NCBI RefSeq assembly: GCF_003086695.1
Contig: NZ_CP025999.1
Span: 4,168,344-4,232,343, forward strand
Direction of reading: 5' to 3'
DNA: 64,000 nt
Source of the DNA: Stenotrophomonas sp. SAU14A_NAIMI4_8
GTDB lineage: Bacteria > Pseudomonadota > Gammaproteobacteria > Xanthomonadales > Xanthomonadaceae
A program made the translations under genes and the position numbers. The notes below the pieces were generated by a model. The model saw nothing but the letters and a program-made list of their open reading frames with translations. It was not told the DNA's origin and did no database searches. Shown here in pieces: positions 32,311 through 40,632 of this stretch (position 1 is its first letter; each line of letters begins with the position of its first letter).

Positions 32311-33975
32311 ATGGCCCCCGACAGCACAGCACGGCCTTCCTACGACCAGGCCCTGGCCGACTTCGATCTGGCGCAGTGGGAAGCGCGACTGCAGGGCGAT
32401 CTGCAGACCGGTGTGAATGCCTGCGTGGAATGCTGCGACCGCCACTGCGGGCGCAATGCCACCGCGCTGCGCTGGGTGGATGCGCAGGGGCACCTGCACA
32501 CCTACACCTTCGAACACCTGCGCGAAGCCGCTGCGCGCGCCGCGAACGTACTGGCCGAGGCTGGCATTGCCCGTGGCGATGTGGTGGCCGGCCTGCTGCC
32601 GCGCACGCCCGATCTGCTGGCGGTGATCCTGGGCACCTGGCGGTTGGGCGCAATCTATCAGCCGCTGTTCACCGCGTTCGGGCCCAAGGCCATTGAAACG
32701 CGGCTGGCCACCGGGCGCACTGGGCTGGTGGTGACCGACCTGGCCAACCGCAGCAAGCTGGACGGGGTGGGCGGCTGCCCTACCGTAGCCACCATCGCCG
32801 GCACCGGGCTGCGCGTGGCCGACGGCGATATCGACTGGCGGGCGCGCACGTACCAGGCACCGGCCGAGCGGGCCCCGGTGATGCTGCGCGGTGACGAACT
32901 GATGGCCCTGCTGTCCACGTCGGGCACCACCGGCAGCCCCAAGGGCGTGCCGGTGCCGCTGCGCGCCTTGCTGGCCTTTGCCAGTTACATGGAACTGGCG
33001 GTGGATCTGCGCGCCGACGATGTGTTCTGGAACATTGCCGATCCCGGTTGGGCCTACGGCCTGTACTACGGGGTCACCGGCCCGCTGCTGCTGGGCCATG
33101 CCACCACCTTCAGCGAAGCCGGCTTCAGCGTGGCCGGGCTGAACCAGATCATCCAGCAGTTGGGAGTAACCAACCTGGCGGGCTCGCCCACCGCCTACCG
33201 GCAGATCATCGGTGCCGGCCCTGCGGCCAGCGCCGGCATCAAGGGGCAGCTGCGGGTGGTCAGCAGCGCGGGCGAGCCACTGAATCCGGAAATCGCCCGC
33301 TGGTTCCGCGAACACCTGGGCACCACGGTGCTGGACCACTATGGGCAGACCGAAACCGGCATGGTGGTGAACAACCACCACGCGCTGGCCCACGCGGTGC
33401 GGCCCGGTTCTTCCGGCTTCGCCATGCCCGGTTACCGGGTGGCGGTGCTGGATGAGCACGACAACGTACTGCCGCCGCGCACGCCGGGCATCCTGGCGGT
33501 GGATGTGCAGCAGTCGCCCATTCTCTGGTTCACCGGCTACTACGGCGCCGAGACGCCCGCGCTGCGCGATGGCTGGTACCGCACGGGCGATTCGGTGGAG
33601 TGGGAGGATGATGGCTCGATCAGTTTCATCGGCCGCTCTGATGATCTGATCACCTCGTCGGGCTACCGCATCGGGCCGTTCGACGTGGAGAGCGTGCTGA
33701 TGGAACACGCCGCGGTAGCCGAGGCCGCGGTGATCGGCGTGCCCGATCCGGAGCGCACCGAGATCGTGAAGGCGTTCGTGATCCTGCGCGATGGCCACAG
33801 CGGCGATGAAGGGCTGGCCACGGAGCTGCAGCAGCACGTGCGTTCGCGCCTGTCTGCCCACGCCTACCCGCGCCAGGTGGAGTTCGTGGCGCAGGTACCG
33901 AAGACACCCAGCGGCAAGGTGCAGCGCTTCCTGCTGCGCAAGGCCGAGATCGAGAAGCAAGCGGCGCGGTCGTAG
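32311..33975 (+). CDS. AMP-forming acyl-CoA synthetase (acetyl/propionyl-CoA synthetase-like)
   Basis: The ATG at 32311 follows GGAGAC and gives 554 residues; the upstream open frame overlaps another gene and is discounted. Adenylation motifs are intact: LLSTSGTTGSPKGVP (A3), YGQTETGM (A5), WYRTGDSVEWEDDGSISFIGRSDDLITSSGYRIGP (A7-A8), and TPSGKVQRFLLRK with the catalytic Lys (A10). The overall pattern resembles short- or medium-chain acyl-CoA synthetases acting via acyl-AMP. The next gene, convergent, is a short-chain fatty acid transporter, so short fatty acids are a plausible substrate. The stop TAG (33973-33975) lies within the GTAG of a SMAG-like repeat. Confidence 0.85.
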   Translation: MAPDSTARPSYDQALADFDLAQWEARLQGDLQTGVNACVECCDRHCGRNATALRWVDAQGHLHTYTFEHLREAAARAANVLAEAGIARGDVVAGLLPRTPDLLAVILGTWRLGAIYQPLFTAFGPKAIETRLATGRTGLVVTDLANRSKLDGVGGCPTVATIAGTGLRVADGDIDWRARTYQAPAERAPVMLRGDELMALLSTSGTTGSPKGVPVPLRALLAFASYMELAVDLRADDVFWNIADPGWAYGLYYGVTGPLLLGHATTFSEAGFSVAGLNQIIQQLGVTNLAGSPTAYRQIIGAGPAASAGIKGQLRVVSSAGEPLNPEIARWFREHLGTTVLDHYGQTETGMVVNNHHALAHAVRPGSSGFAMPGYRVAVLDEHDNVLPPRTPGILAVDVQQSPILWFTGYYGAETPALRDGWYRTGDSVEWEDDGSISFIGRSDDLITSSGYRIGPFDVESVLMEHAAVAEAAVIGVPDPERTEIVKAFVILRDGHSGDEGLATELQQHVRSRLSAHAYPRQVEFVAQVPKTPSGKVQRFLLRKAEIEKQAARS

Positions 33976-34170
33976 AGTCGAGCTTGCTCGACTGCTGTGG
34001 CTTGCTCGCGTAAAGCAGTCGAGCAAGCTCGACTCTACAACGGCAAGATCGCAAAGCAGTCGAGCAAGCTCGACTCTACAAGGGCAGGATCGCAAAGCAG
34101 TCGAGCAGGCTCGACTCTACGGGGGGTTGTTGGGGTCAGAGCCCCGCCTGCGGCAGGGATCTGACCCCGG
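33972..34170. repeat. SMAG-like triplet plus GGGGTCAGAGCCC hairpin
   Basis: An inverted pair (33972-34038) is followed by two direct copies of GCAGTCGAGC...GACTCTAC (34056-34079, 34097-34120), each preceded by a repeated GGCAAGATCGCAAA-type spacer of 41-bp period. A GGGGTCAGAGCCC/GGGATCTGACCCC hairpin follows at 34133-34170. Together they fill the space between two converging genes. Confidence 0.9.
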
Positions 34171-34175
34171 GCTTG

Positions 34176-35600
34176 CTACGGCATCACTGGCGGCGCGTAG
34201 GTCAGGGTCATGCCCAGCAGCCACAGCAGGCCCAGCACCAGCGGGATGTGCACCAGCAGCTGGATGAAGGTGAAGCCCACGATATCGCGCGCCTTCAGCC
34301 CCAGCACGCCCAGCAGCGGCAGCATCCAGAACGGGTTGATCAGGTTCGGCAGCGCTTCGGCAGCGTTGTAGACCTGCACCGCCCAGCCCAGGTGTGCCTT
34401 CAGTTCGTTGGCCGCCTGCATGACATACGGCGCCTCGATGATCCACTTGCCGCCACCGGAGGGCACGAAAAAGCCCAGCACGGCCGAGTACACGCCCATC
34501 ACCAGGGCGAAGGTATCGGTGCTGGCCACGTGCACGAACAGGCTGGACAGGCGATGCGCCAGCGTCTGCCCATCACCGCCGGCGGCATGGGTGAGGATCA
34601 TCGCGATGCCGCCGTACAGCGGGAACTGGATGAGCACGCCGGTGGTGCTGGGCACCGCCTTGGCCACCGCGTTGAGGAAGCTGCGCGGCCGCCAGTGCAG
34701 CAGCAGGCCCAGCGAAATGAACAGGAAGTTGTAGGTGTTGAGGTTGGCGATGGCGGTGACCACCGGCTTGCTGGCGAATTCGTTGAACAGCCAGCCGAAG
34801 GCCAGCAGCGAGAGCAGCACGGTCAGCAGCGGGCTGTATTCCAGCCATTCACCGGGGCGGGTGCGCTGCTGCAGCGGTTCCGGTTCGGCCTGCGCGGCGC
34901 CGGGGAAATCTTCGGCGGTACGTGCACTGTCGGCAGCCGGTGCGGTCAGCCAGGCGATCAGCAGCGAAACCAGGATAAGCACCGCGGTCAGCGCGATCGA
35001 CTGCCACAGGAAGATGGTTTCGGTGAACGGCAGCACGCCGGTGATTTCCACCAGCCCCGGCGGCATGCTGGCCGGGTTGGCCTGCAACTGCGCCGCCGAC
35101 GAGCTGAGGCCCATCGCCCACACCGCGCCAAGGCCCAGGTAGGCCGACGCACCTGCGGCGCGGTAATCCATGCGCAGTTCGCTGCGGCGGGCAAGCGCAC
35201 GCACCAGCAGGCCGCCAAACACCAGCGAGAAGCCCCAGCTGAGCAGCGAGGCCAGCATGCTGACCAGGCCCACGTACACCACCGCACCACGGCCGGTGCG
35301 CGGCACCCGCGCCAGGAAGTCGATGAAGCGGGCGACGACGGGGGCAGTGGCCACCGCATAGCCGCCGATGACCACGAAGGCCATCTGCATGGTGAAGGGG
35401 ATCAGGCTCCAGAAGCCATCGCCGAAGGCGCTGGCGGTGGCCTGCGGGGTCGAGCCGAAGCCCAGTGCCGCCAGCGCGACAATGACTACGCCCAGCACCG
35501 CGAACACGTACGCATCGGGGAACCACTTTTCCGCCCAGGCGGCCGAACGCAGCGCTGCGCGCGCCATCCAGCCGTCCTGTACTGCTGCCGTCGAGGCCAT
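34176..35600 (-). CDS. atoE: Short-chain fatty acid transporter (AtoE family)
   Basis: A 474-residue membrane protein with about 11-12 hydrophobic helices and the AtoE family patterns: WFPDAYVFAVLGVVIVALAALGFG near the start, FWSLIPFTMQMAFVVIGGYAVA, NLNTYNFLFISLGLLLHWRP, STDTFALVMGVYSAVLGFFVPSGGGKWIIEAPYV, and NPFWMLPLLGVLGLKARDIVGFT. E. coli AtoE imports short-chain fatty acids such as butyrate. Start at 35600, or 35567 as an alternative. It converges on the acyl-CoA synthetase, which would activate the imported acids. Confidence 0.88.
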   Translation of the reverse strand: MASTAAVQDGWMARAALRSAAWAEKWFPDAYVFAVLGVVIVALAALGFGSTPQATASAFGDGFWSLIPFTMQMAFVVIGGYAVATAPVVARFIDFLARVPRTGRGAVVYVGLVSMLASLLSWGFSLVFGGLLVRALARRSELRMDYRAAGASAYLGLGAVWAMGLSSSAAQLQANPASMPPGLVEITGVLPFTETIFLWQSIALTAVLILVSLLIAWLTAPAADSARTAEDFPGAAQAEPEPLQQRTRPGEWLEYSPLLTVLLSLLAFGWLFNEFASKPVVTAIANLNTYNFLFISLGLLLHWRPRSFLNAVAKAVPSTTGVLIQFPLYGGIAMILTHAAGGDGQTLAHRLSSLFVHVASTDTFALVMGVYSAVLGFFVPSGGGKWIIEAPYVMQAANELKAHLGWAVQVYNAAEALPNLINPFWMLPLLGVLGLKARDIVGFTFIQLLVHIPLVLGLLWLLGMTLTYAPPVMP

Positions 35601-35677
35601 CGCCTACCCTCCCAGGTTCGATGGCCCGATTCTGGGCGGTAGGGTGCGGGCTGTCAGCCACCTATTGGTCGTAGGTC

Positions 35678-35987
35678 GTAGAGTCGAGCTTGCTCGACTG
35701 CCTTGGCTTGGCCGCGAAGAGCAGTCGAGCAAGCTCGACTCTACCGGGATGCGGGGTCTGGTCGTAGAGTCGAGCTTGCTCGACTGCCCTGGGTTGGCCG
35801 CGAAGAGCAGTCGAGCAAGCTCGACTCTACGAAAGCCGGCGCAGGGCGCCATCCGCGCAACCCACACCGGTAGCGCCGGGCCATGCCCGGCGGGCGCCAT
35901 CAGCGCAGCGCCAGATCCGCGGCAATACCCGCGAACAGGGCTGCGCCCACCCAGATGCGGGGTCGTAGAGTCGAGCTTGCTCGACTG
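35678..35987. repeat. Repeat cluster between atoE and ubiA
   Basis: Two inverted SMAG-like pairs (35678-35744 and 35764-35830), a GTAGCGCCGGGCC/GCCCGGCG palindrome (35870-35892), and a single palindrome (35964-35987). In the 35601-36001 gap no gene is supported. Confidence 0.9.
35900..35954 (-). pseudogene. Duplicated 3' end of ubiA
   Basis: These 55 bases match 36002-36056, the last codons of ubiA, at 50 of 55 positions and in the same orientation. The fragment can still be read as the final residues of UbiA ([21 protein letters not shown]). A palindromic repeat (35964-35987) separates it from the intact gene, so it looks like a relic of a repeat-mediated tandem duplication. Confidence 0.75.
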
Positions 35988-36001
35988 CCTCGGCACGCGT
36001 G

Positions 36002-36895
36002 TCAGCGCAGCGCCAGATCGGCGGCGATACCCGCAAACAAGGCCGCGCCCACCCAGTTGTTGTGCAGGAAGGCCTTGAAACACGGCCCACGCTCGCGGTT
36101 GCGGCAGATCCAGAATTCATACGCCACCAGCACCGCGGCCACCGCCACGCCCGCCAGGTAGTACCCGCCCAGGCCGCCGCGCACGCCCACCAGCGCCATC
36201 GTGGCCAGGAACAGTGCATACAGCACGCCCTGGATGACCAGGTCCAGTTCACCGAACAGGATCGCGGTGGAATGCGAGCCCATTTTCAGGTCGTCCTCGC
36301 GGTCGACCATGGCGTACCAGGTGTCGTAGGCGGTGGACCACAGGATGTTGCCCGCGTACAGCAACCACGCCAGCGTGGGCACTTCGCCCTGCACGGCGGC
36401 AAACGCCATGGGGATGCCCCAGCCGAAGGACATGCCCAGGTACACCTGCGGCAGATGGGTGTAGCGCTTCAGGTAGGGGTAGCTGGCGGCCAGGAACACG
36501 CCAATGAAGCTCAGGCCGATGGTCAGGCCGTTCAGGGTCAGCACCAGCGCGAACGCCACCAGCATCAGCACCGCGAACAGCACCAGCGCCGCGCGGCCGC
36601 TGATCGCCCCGGTGGCCAGCGGACGGGCCTTGGTGCGTTCCACGTGCGGGTCGAGCCAGCGGTCGGCGTAGTCGTTGATGACACACCCGGCCGAGCGGGT
36701 CAGCCACACGCCGGCGGTGAACACGAACAGGGTCCACAGCGGCGGCAGGCCACCAGCGGCCAGCCACAACGCCCACCAGGTGGGCCACAGCAGCAGCAGC
36801 GTGCCGATCGGGCGATCAGCGCGCATCAGGGACCAGTAATGACGCCAGCGCGGCGTCGGCGCCGAATGCGGCGCGGAAAGGGGGGTATCAGCCAT
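36002..36895 (-). CDS. ubiA: 4-hydroxybenzoate polyprenyltransferase
   Basis: The ATG at 36895 ([11 protein letters not shown]) gives 297 residues. Both Asp-rich prenyl-diphosphate motifs are present: [20 protein letters not shown] near residue 75 and [18 protein letters not shown] near 200. Nine or so membrane helices surround them. UbiA attaches the isoprenoid tail to 4-hydroxybenzoate in ubiquinone synthesis at the inner membrane. The frame is open upstream, but those codons overlap the tRNA and are discounted. A partial duplicate of its 3' end lies just downstream. Confidence 0.92.
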   Translation of the reverse strand: MADTPLSAPHSAPTPRWRHYWSLMRADRPIGTLLLLWPTWWALWLAAGGLPPLWTLFVFTAGVWLTRSAGCVINDYADRWLDPHVERTKARPLATGAISGRAALVLFAVLMLVAFALVLTLNGLTIGLSFIGVFLAASYPYLKRYTHLPQVYLGMSFGWGIPMAFAAVQGEVPTLAWLLYAGNILWSTAYDTWYAMVDREDDLKMGSHSTAILFGELDLVIQGVLYALFLATMALVGVRGGLGGYYLAGVAVAAVLVAYEFWICRNRERGPCFKAFLHNNWVGAALFAGIAADLALR

Positions 36896-37045
36896 CGCAC
36901 TAGGATACTCCTGTGCCCTGCGGCCGACTTTGCAGCCGGGGGGAGATTTGTGCGGCGAAACTGGATAGAATGCCCCTCCCGCACCGTCTTCATGGCGCTG
37001 CGATGCCCGCCCCGGCACTGGCCGACGGTGTGGCGGTTCTACAAC

Positions 37046-37122
37046 GCGCCCGTAGCTCAGCCGGATAGAGTAGTGGCTTCCGAAGCCATTGGTCGGGGGT
37101 TCGAATCCCTCCGGGCGCGCCA
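37046..37122 (+). tRNA. tRNA-Arg (anticodon CCG)
   Basis: A full cloverleaf is visible. The acceptor stem is GCGCCCG/CGGGCGC, the D-arm GCTCAGCCGGATAGAGT, and the anticodon arm GGC-TTCCGAA-GCC with anticodon CCG reading CGG. The T-arm is GGGGGTTCGAATCCCTC, and the terminal CCA is encoded at 37120-37122. It decodes arginine. Confidence 0.96.
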
Positions 37123-37260
37123 TCTTCGTGTCGGCTACGGCCTGCCAAGCAGCGGGCAGATTTGCCTCCCGCATGTCTCCCGTCTCAGTTCATGCGTCCG
37201 GCAGGGCGCAGAATGTAGCTCTGCACTCCTGCTCCCTTCGCATTGAGTAGACTCGCTGCC

Positions 37261-37965
37261 ATGGGTATCGCCTTGCCAGCACAGGACAACCTTGGCGTCG
37301 GCCTCTATTCCTACGCCGATGCCGCGCGCTTCATTGGCGGCAGCTCGTCGGAGCTGCGCCGGTGGCTGAAGGGCTACCAGGGCCGGAAGCACGGTAATCC
37401 TGAGGTCCACCCTCCCCTGTGGAAGTCGCAATGGGCCGATTCAGAGATCGACGGCATTGGCTTCCGCGATCTGATCGAGCTGCGCTTCGTCCGCACGTTC
37501 GTCGCCTGTGGCGTGCCACTCAACCTGGTGCGGCGAACCATTGTCGAACTGAACGAACGGCTCGGTAAGGAGTATCCCTTCACCAGCACCAGCTTCAAGA
37601 CCGACGGGCGCCGCATTTTCATGGAACTGGTGGGCGACAGCGGCGATGCCGCACTGGTGGATGTGGTGAAGCGCCAGGACGTGATGCGCAAAGTCATCGC
37701 ACCGTCACTGCGTGAGGGCATTGAGCTGGGCATCGATGATCGTGCCGAACGATGGTTCCCACTGAAGGGCTCCCGCGCGGTGGTGTTTGATCCCCAGCGC
37801 AGTTTTGGTCAGCCCATCCTCTCCGAATCGGGCGTTCCCACCATCGCCATTGTCGAGGCAATGCAGGCCGAAGGTGGCGATGAGCGTCGCGTGGCACGAC
37901 TGTATGACCTGCCTCTGGCTGCAGTGAAGAAAGCACTGCAGTTCGAGAATCGAGCCGCGCCTTGA
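37261..37965 (+). CDS. DUF433-type antitoxin with N-terminal helix-turn-helix
   Basis: The ATG at 37261 gives 234 residues; a TTG at 37243 is an alternative. The N-terminus (YSYADAARFIGGSSSELRRWLKGY) resembles a MerR-like DNA-binding helix-turn-helix. The C-terminus (SESGVPTIAIVEAMQAEGGDERRVARLYDLPLAAVKKALQFE) is the DUF433 fold common in antitoxins. Its stop overlaps the start of a PIN-like gene. The pairing and order fit a type II toxin-antitoxin module in which this protein binds the promoter and neutralises the nuclease. It lies 140 bp downstream of tRNA-Arg. Confidence 0.75.
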   Translation: MGIALPAQDNLGVGLYSYADAARFIGGSSSELRRWLKGYQGRKHGNPEVHPPLWKSQWADSEIDGIGFRDLIELRFVRTFVACGVPLNLVRRTIVELNERLGKEYPFTSTSFKTDGRRIFMELVGDSGDAALVDVVKRQDVMRKVIAPSLREGIELGIDDRAERWFPLKGSRAVVFDPQRSFGQPILSESGVPTIAIVEAMQAEGGDERRVARLYDLPLAAVKKALQFENRAAP

Positions 37966-38375
37966 AGGCGCAGATCGATGAGAATCTTCCGCCCGCGCTG
38001 GCCCGGGCCATCGACGCCATTGCAGGTGCGGACGAACATGAAGTCTTCCACGCAAGGCAGTTCGTGAAACCTGGCACGACCGACCTGGAGCTCTTCGACG
38101 CGGCCACCCAGCGTGGCATCCGCGTACACGTCACCCAGGATCATCACCATCGCAAGCCTGCAGAACGCGAGGCCATCGCACGCCTCGGTCTGACCGTGTT
38201 CGTGCTGGCCAAGGGATGGAGCACGTTCAACCACTACGAGCGCGCAGCGCGGCTTCTGGAGTGGTGGCCGAAGATGATGCAGCAGGCCGAACTCGTGCAA
38301 CCCGGCGCGATGTTCCGCGTACCGCACGCCAGGGCCTCGGGGGAACGCCTGACCCAGATCAAGGTATCGCGGTAA
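37962..38375 (+). CDS. PIN-like domain toxin (VapC-type)
   Basis: The frame begins with TTG at 37962, overlapping the antitoxin TGA by two bases, and encodes 137 residues. The opening MKAQIDENLPPALARAI carries the conserved acidic start of PIN-like (DUF5615/VapC45-type) domains. TDLELFDAATQRGIRVHVTQDHHH near 40-65 provides the central acidic and strand residues. Such proteins are candidate RNases held in check by the DUF433 partner. No nearby ATG fits, so a TTG start coupled to the upstream stop is the best reading. Confidence 0.72.
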   Translation: MKAQIDENLPPALARAIDAIAGADEHEVFHARQFVKPGTTDLELFDAATQRGIRVHVTQDHHHRKPAEREAIARLGLTVFVLAKGWSTFNHYERAARLLEWWPKMMQQAELVQPGAMFRVPHARASGERLTQIKVSR

Positions 38376-38387
38376 CCGACTGCAGCG

Positions 38388-39095
38388 TCACCCCGCGTCA
38401 TCGCTGAAACCATGCTGCGCACGCAGCGCCGGGTCGGTCTCGATCATGAACATATGGAACAGGTGCTTGTGGTCCCGCGACCAGCTGCCCTGCAGTTGCC
38501 GCCACGACGCCGCATCCACGCGCGGCAGTTTCCGTTCCAGGTAGTAGATACGGCTGTCGTCGCGGGAGAACCCATCGTTCAGCAGGCGCCAGCGCGTGCG
38601 ATCCACGCCGGGCAGCGGCTTTCCATCGCAGTAGACATGGGTGTCGTCCAGCGCGAACAGCGGGTCAAGCGGTGAAAGCTGCAGCCGGTCACCCCGCACG
38701 CACTGCTTCATGCGCCGGCCGCCGTACCAGCCGCCATGGTCATCGGCGCCATAGGCACCGCCCAGACTGCGGAAGGTGGTGCAATCGGCTTCTGCCAGCG
38801 CTTTCAGCGATGTTTCGTACTCGCAGTACACATGGCGGTTGTCCAGCCAGTAATCGCCGCACTGGCGGAAACTATCGCGGTCGATGGCGGGCAGCCGGGT
38901 CCAGGCGTGGTAGACGGCATGCGCGTCGCGCGCGATGAAGTAGTGGGCGGGAATGAACTCGAACGTGGCCGCATCGGCCTTGCGCAGCAGGCGACCCTGG
39001 TGGAAGACCTGGCCTTCGTGGATTCGCCAGTATTCGATGCCGTAGGGGCCTACGAATCGTTGGTCAGGAAGGTCGCTGATCTTCTGCCATGCCAT
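38388..39095 (-). CDS. DKNYY-repeat protein
   Basis: The 235-residue soluble protein contains several copies of the DKNYY-type motif (Asp-x-x-x-Val/Ile-Tyr with a following strand): ARDAHAVYHAWTRLPAIDRDSF, WLDNRHVYCEYETSLKAL, ALDDTHVYCDGKPLPGVDRTRW, and SRDDSRIYYLERKLPRVDAASW. The repeats suggest a beta-solenoid or propeller-like fold. Function in bacteria is unknown. Confidence 0.75.
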   Translation of the reverse strand: MAWQKISDLPDQRFVGPYGIEYWRIHEGQVFHQGRLLRKADAATFEFIPAHYFIARDAHAVYHAWTRLPAIDRDSFRQCGDYWLDNRHVYCEYETSLKALAEADCTTFRSLGGAYGADDHGGWYGGRRMKQCVRGDRLQLSPLDPLFALDDTHVYCDGKPLPGVDRTRWRLLNDGFSRDDSRIYYLERKLPRVDAASWRQLQGSWSRDHKHLFHMFMIETDPALRAQHGFSDDAG

Positions 39096-39149
39096 GGGGA
39101 TGAGGGGTCCTGGGTTTCTGCGTGCAGAGTAGCGCAGGCGCCAGCAGCA

Positions 39150-39204
39150 GCGCCGGGCATGGCCCGGCGCTACCTGCAGAGCAGTCGAGCAAGCTCGACT
39201 CTAC
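39150..39204. repeat. Two adjacent palindromes ahead of the GalNAc locus
   Basis: CGCCGGGCATGG/CCCGGCGCTAC (39150-39172) and GCAGTCGAGC...GACTCTAC (39181-39204) sit just downstream of the GH109 gene stop and may limit read-through. Confidence 0.85.
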
Positions 39205-39213
39205 AAGAGCGGG

Positions 39214-40569
39214 TCAGTAGTTGCCGTCGAAGGCGAAGATCGGCTTGCGCTGCTTCCAGGTGCCGGCGGTGAAGTCGGGGAATTCCAGGGTCTGGAAGCC
39301 GTTGGCGATGGACTGTTCGCTCAGCGGGGTGATCGCGCTCCAGGTCACCGCGTCGTAGATGTCGATCGGCATCGGTGCCTTGGCTTTCAGCGCTTCCACG
39401 AAGGCGTGGATGACGAACCAGTCCATGCCACCGTGACCGGCACTGGCCGCGGTATCGGCATTCTGCTTCCACAGCGGGTGTTCGTACTGGTCCTGGTACT
39501 TCTTGAACTCTTCCCACTGGTGCGGCGGGCTGCGGCCTTCGATATGGATCGAATGGTTCACATCCATCCACAGGCCCTTGGTGCCTTGCACGCGGAAACC
39601 CATCGAATACGGGCGCGGCAGCGAGGTATCGTGCTGCAGCAGGATGGTTTCGCCGTTCTCGCAGGCCAGCGTGGTGGTCACGATGTCACCCAACTTGAAT
39701 TTCACCTTCGTGCTGGGATGGATGGTGCCACCACTCTTGGCCACGGTGTAGTCGTGCAGGCCGCGGGCCTTGGTCGCGAACGCGTTGATGTGGGTGAAGC
39801 GGTTGCCGCGGTTGATGCCGGTATACATGGCGCACGGGCCGATGCCGTGGCTGGGGTAGAGCTCGCCATTGCGCTGCACCGAATGTTCGGTGCGCCAGCG
39901 CGCTTCGCTCCAGCCCTTGGGGCCGAACTCCACGCCGCTGTCGTAGGGCTGGTTGGGATCGCCGGAATTGAACTTCACCCCGCGCAGGTCGTGCTGGTAG
40001 CCGGCCTGCAGGTGCACCAGTTCACCGAACAGGCCCTGCCGCACCATCTGCAGCGCGGCCATCACGTCGCGGCGGTAGCAGACGTTCTCCAGCAGCATGT
40101 ACGGGGTGCCGGTGCTCAGCTGGGTCTTCAGCACATCCCAGTGGTCCTGCAGGGTGATGCCGGCCACCACTTCGCAGCCCACGGCCACGCCGGCCTGCAT
40201 GGCGGCAATCGCCATCGGCGCATGGTATTCCCAAGGCGTGGCGATGATCACCCCGTCGATGCCCTTCTGTTCCAGCAGGCGCTTCCACGCGTTGCTGTCG
40301 CGGTCCTGGCCGTAGGTCTTCGGCGCGGGCTTGCCGGCCTTGGCCACCATGTCCATGGCGCGGCCCAGCATGATCGGTTCGATGTCGCACAGGGCGACGA
40401 CCTCCACATCATCGCGGCGCACCAGCTCTTTCAGCAGCACCAGGCCACGCATGCCGGTGCCGATCAGGGCCAGGCGCACCTTGCGCCCGCGTGCCCAGGC
40501 GGGGGTCTGCGGCAGCAGGCTGCTGGCGGCGATGGCGGCACCGGCCGCAATGAATTCCCTACGTTGCAT
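39214..40569 (-). CDS. GH109 family alpha-N-acetylgalactosaminidase (Gfo/Idh/MocA fold)
   Basis: The ATG at 40569 gives 451 residues with a twin-arginine-like signal (MQRREFIAAGAAIAASSLLP). A Rossmann domain follows (RLALIGTGMRGLVLLKELV, VVALCDIEPIML), then GH109-typical stretches: IIATPWEYHAPMAIAAMQAGVAVGCEV, YMLLENVCYRRDVMAALQMVRQGLFGELVHLQAGYQHD, and SHGIGPCAMYTGINRGNRF. GH109 enzymes hydrolyse alpha-linked GalNAc by a transient NAD+-dependent oxidation. The Tat signal fits export of a folded NAD-bound enzyme. It follows the TonB receptor on the same strand and belongs to the GalNAc locus. Confidence 0.85.
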   Translation of the reverse strand: MQRREFIAAGAAIAASSLLPQTPAWARGRKVRLALIGTGMRGLVLLKELVRRDDVEVVALCDIEPIMLGRAMDMVAKAGKPAPKTYGQDRDSNAWKRLLEQKGIDGVIIATPWEYHAPMAIAAMQAGVAVGCEVVAGITLQDHWDVLKTQLSTGTPYMLLENVCYRRDVMAALQMVRQGLFGELVHLQAGYQHDLRGVKFNSGDPNQPYDSGVEFGPKGWSEARWRTEHSVQRNGELYPSHGIGPCAMYTGINRGNRFTHINAFATKARGLHDYTVAKSGGTIHPSTKVKFKLGDIVTTTLACENGETILLQHDTSLPRPYSMGFRVQGTKGLWMDVNHSIHIEGRSPPHQWEEFKKYQDQYEHPLWKQNADTAASAGHGGMDWFVIHAFVEALKAKAPMPIDIYDAVTWSAITPLSEQSIANGFQTLEFPDFTAGTWKQRKPIFAFDGNY

Positions 40570-40632
40570 GGCTCTTACTCTCCTCTTGAAGGCGCGCCAG
40601 CCGCAGCCGGCGCGCCAGGTCACACGATCGGT

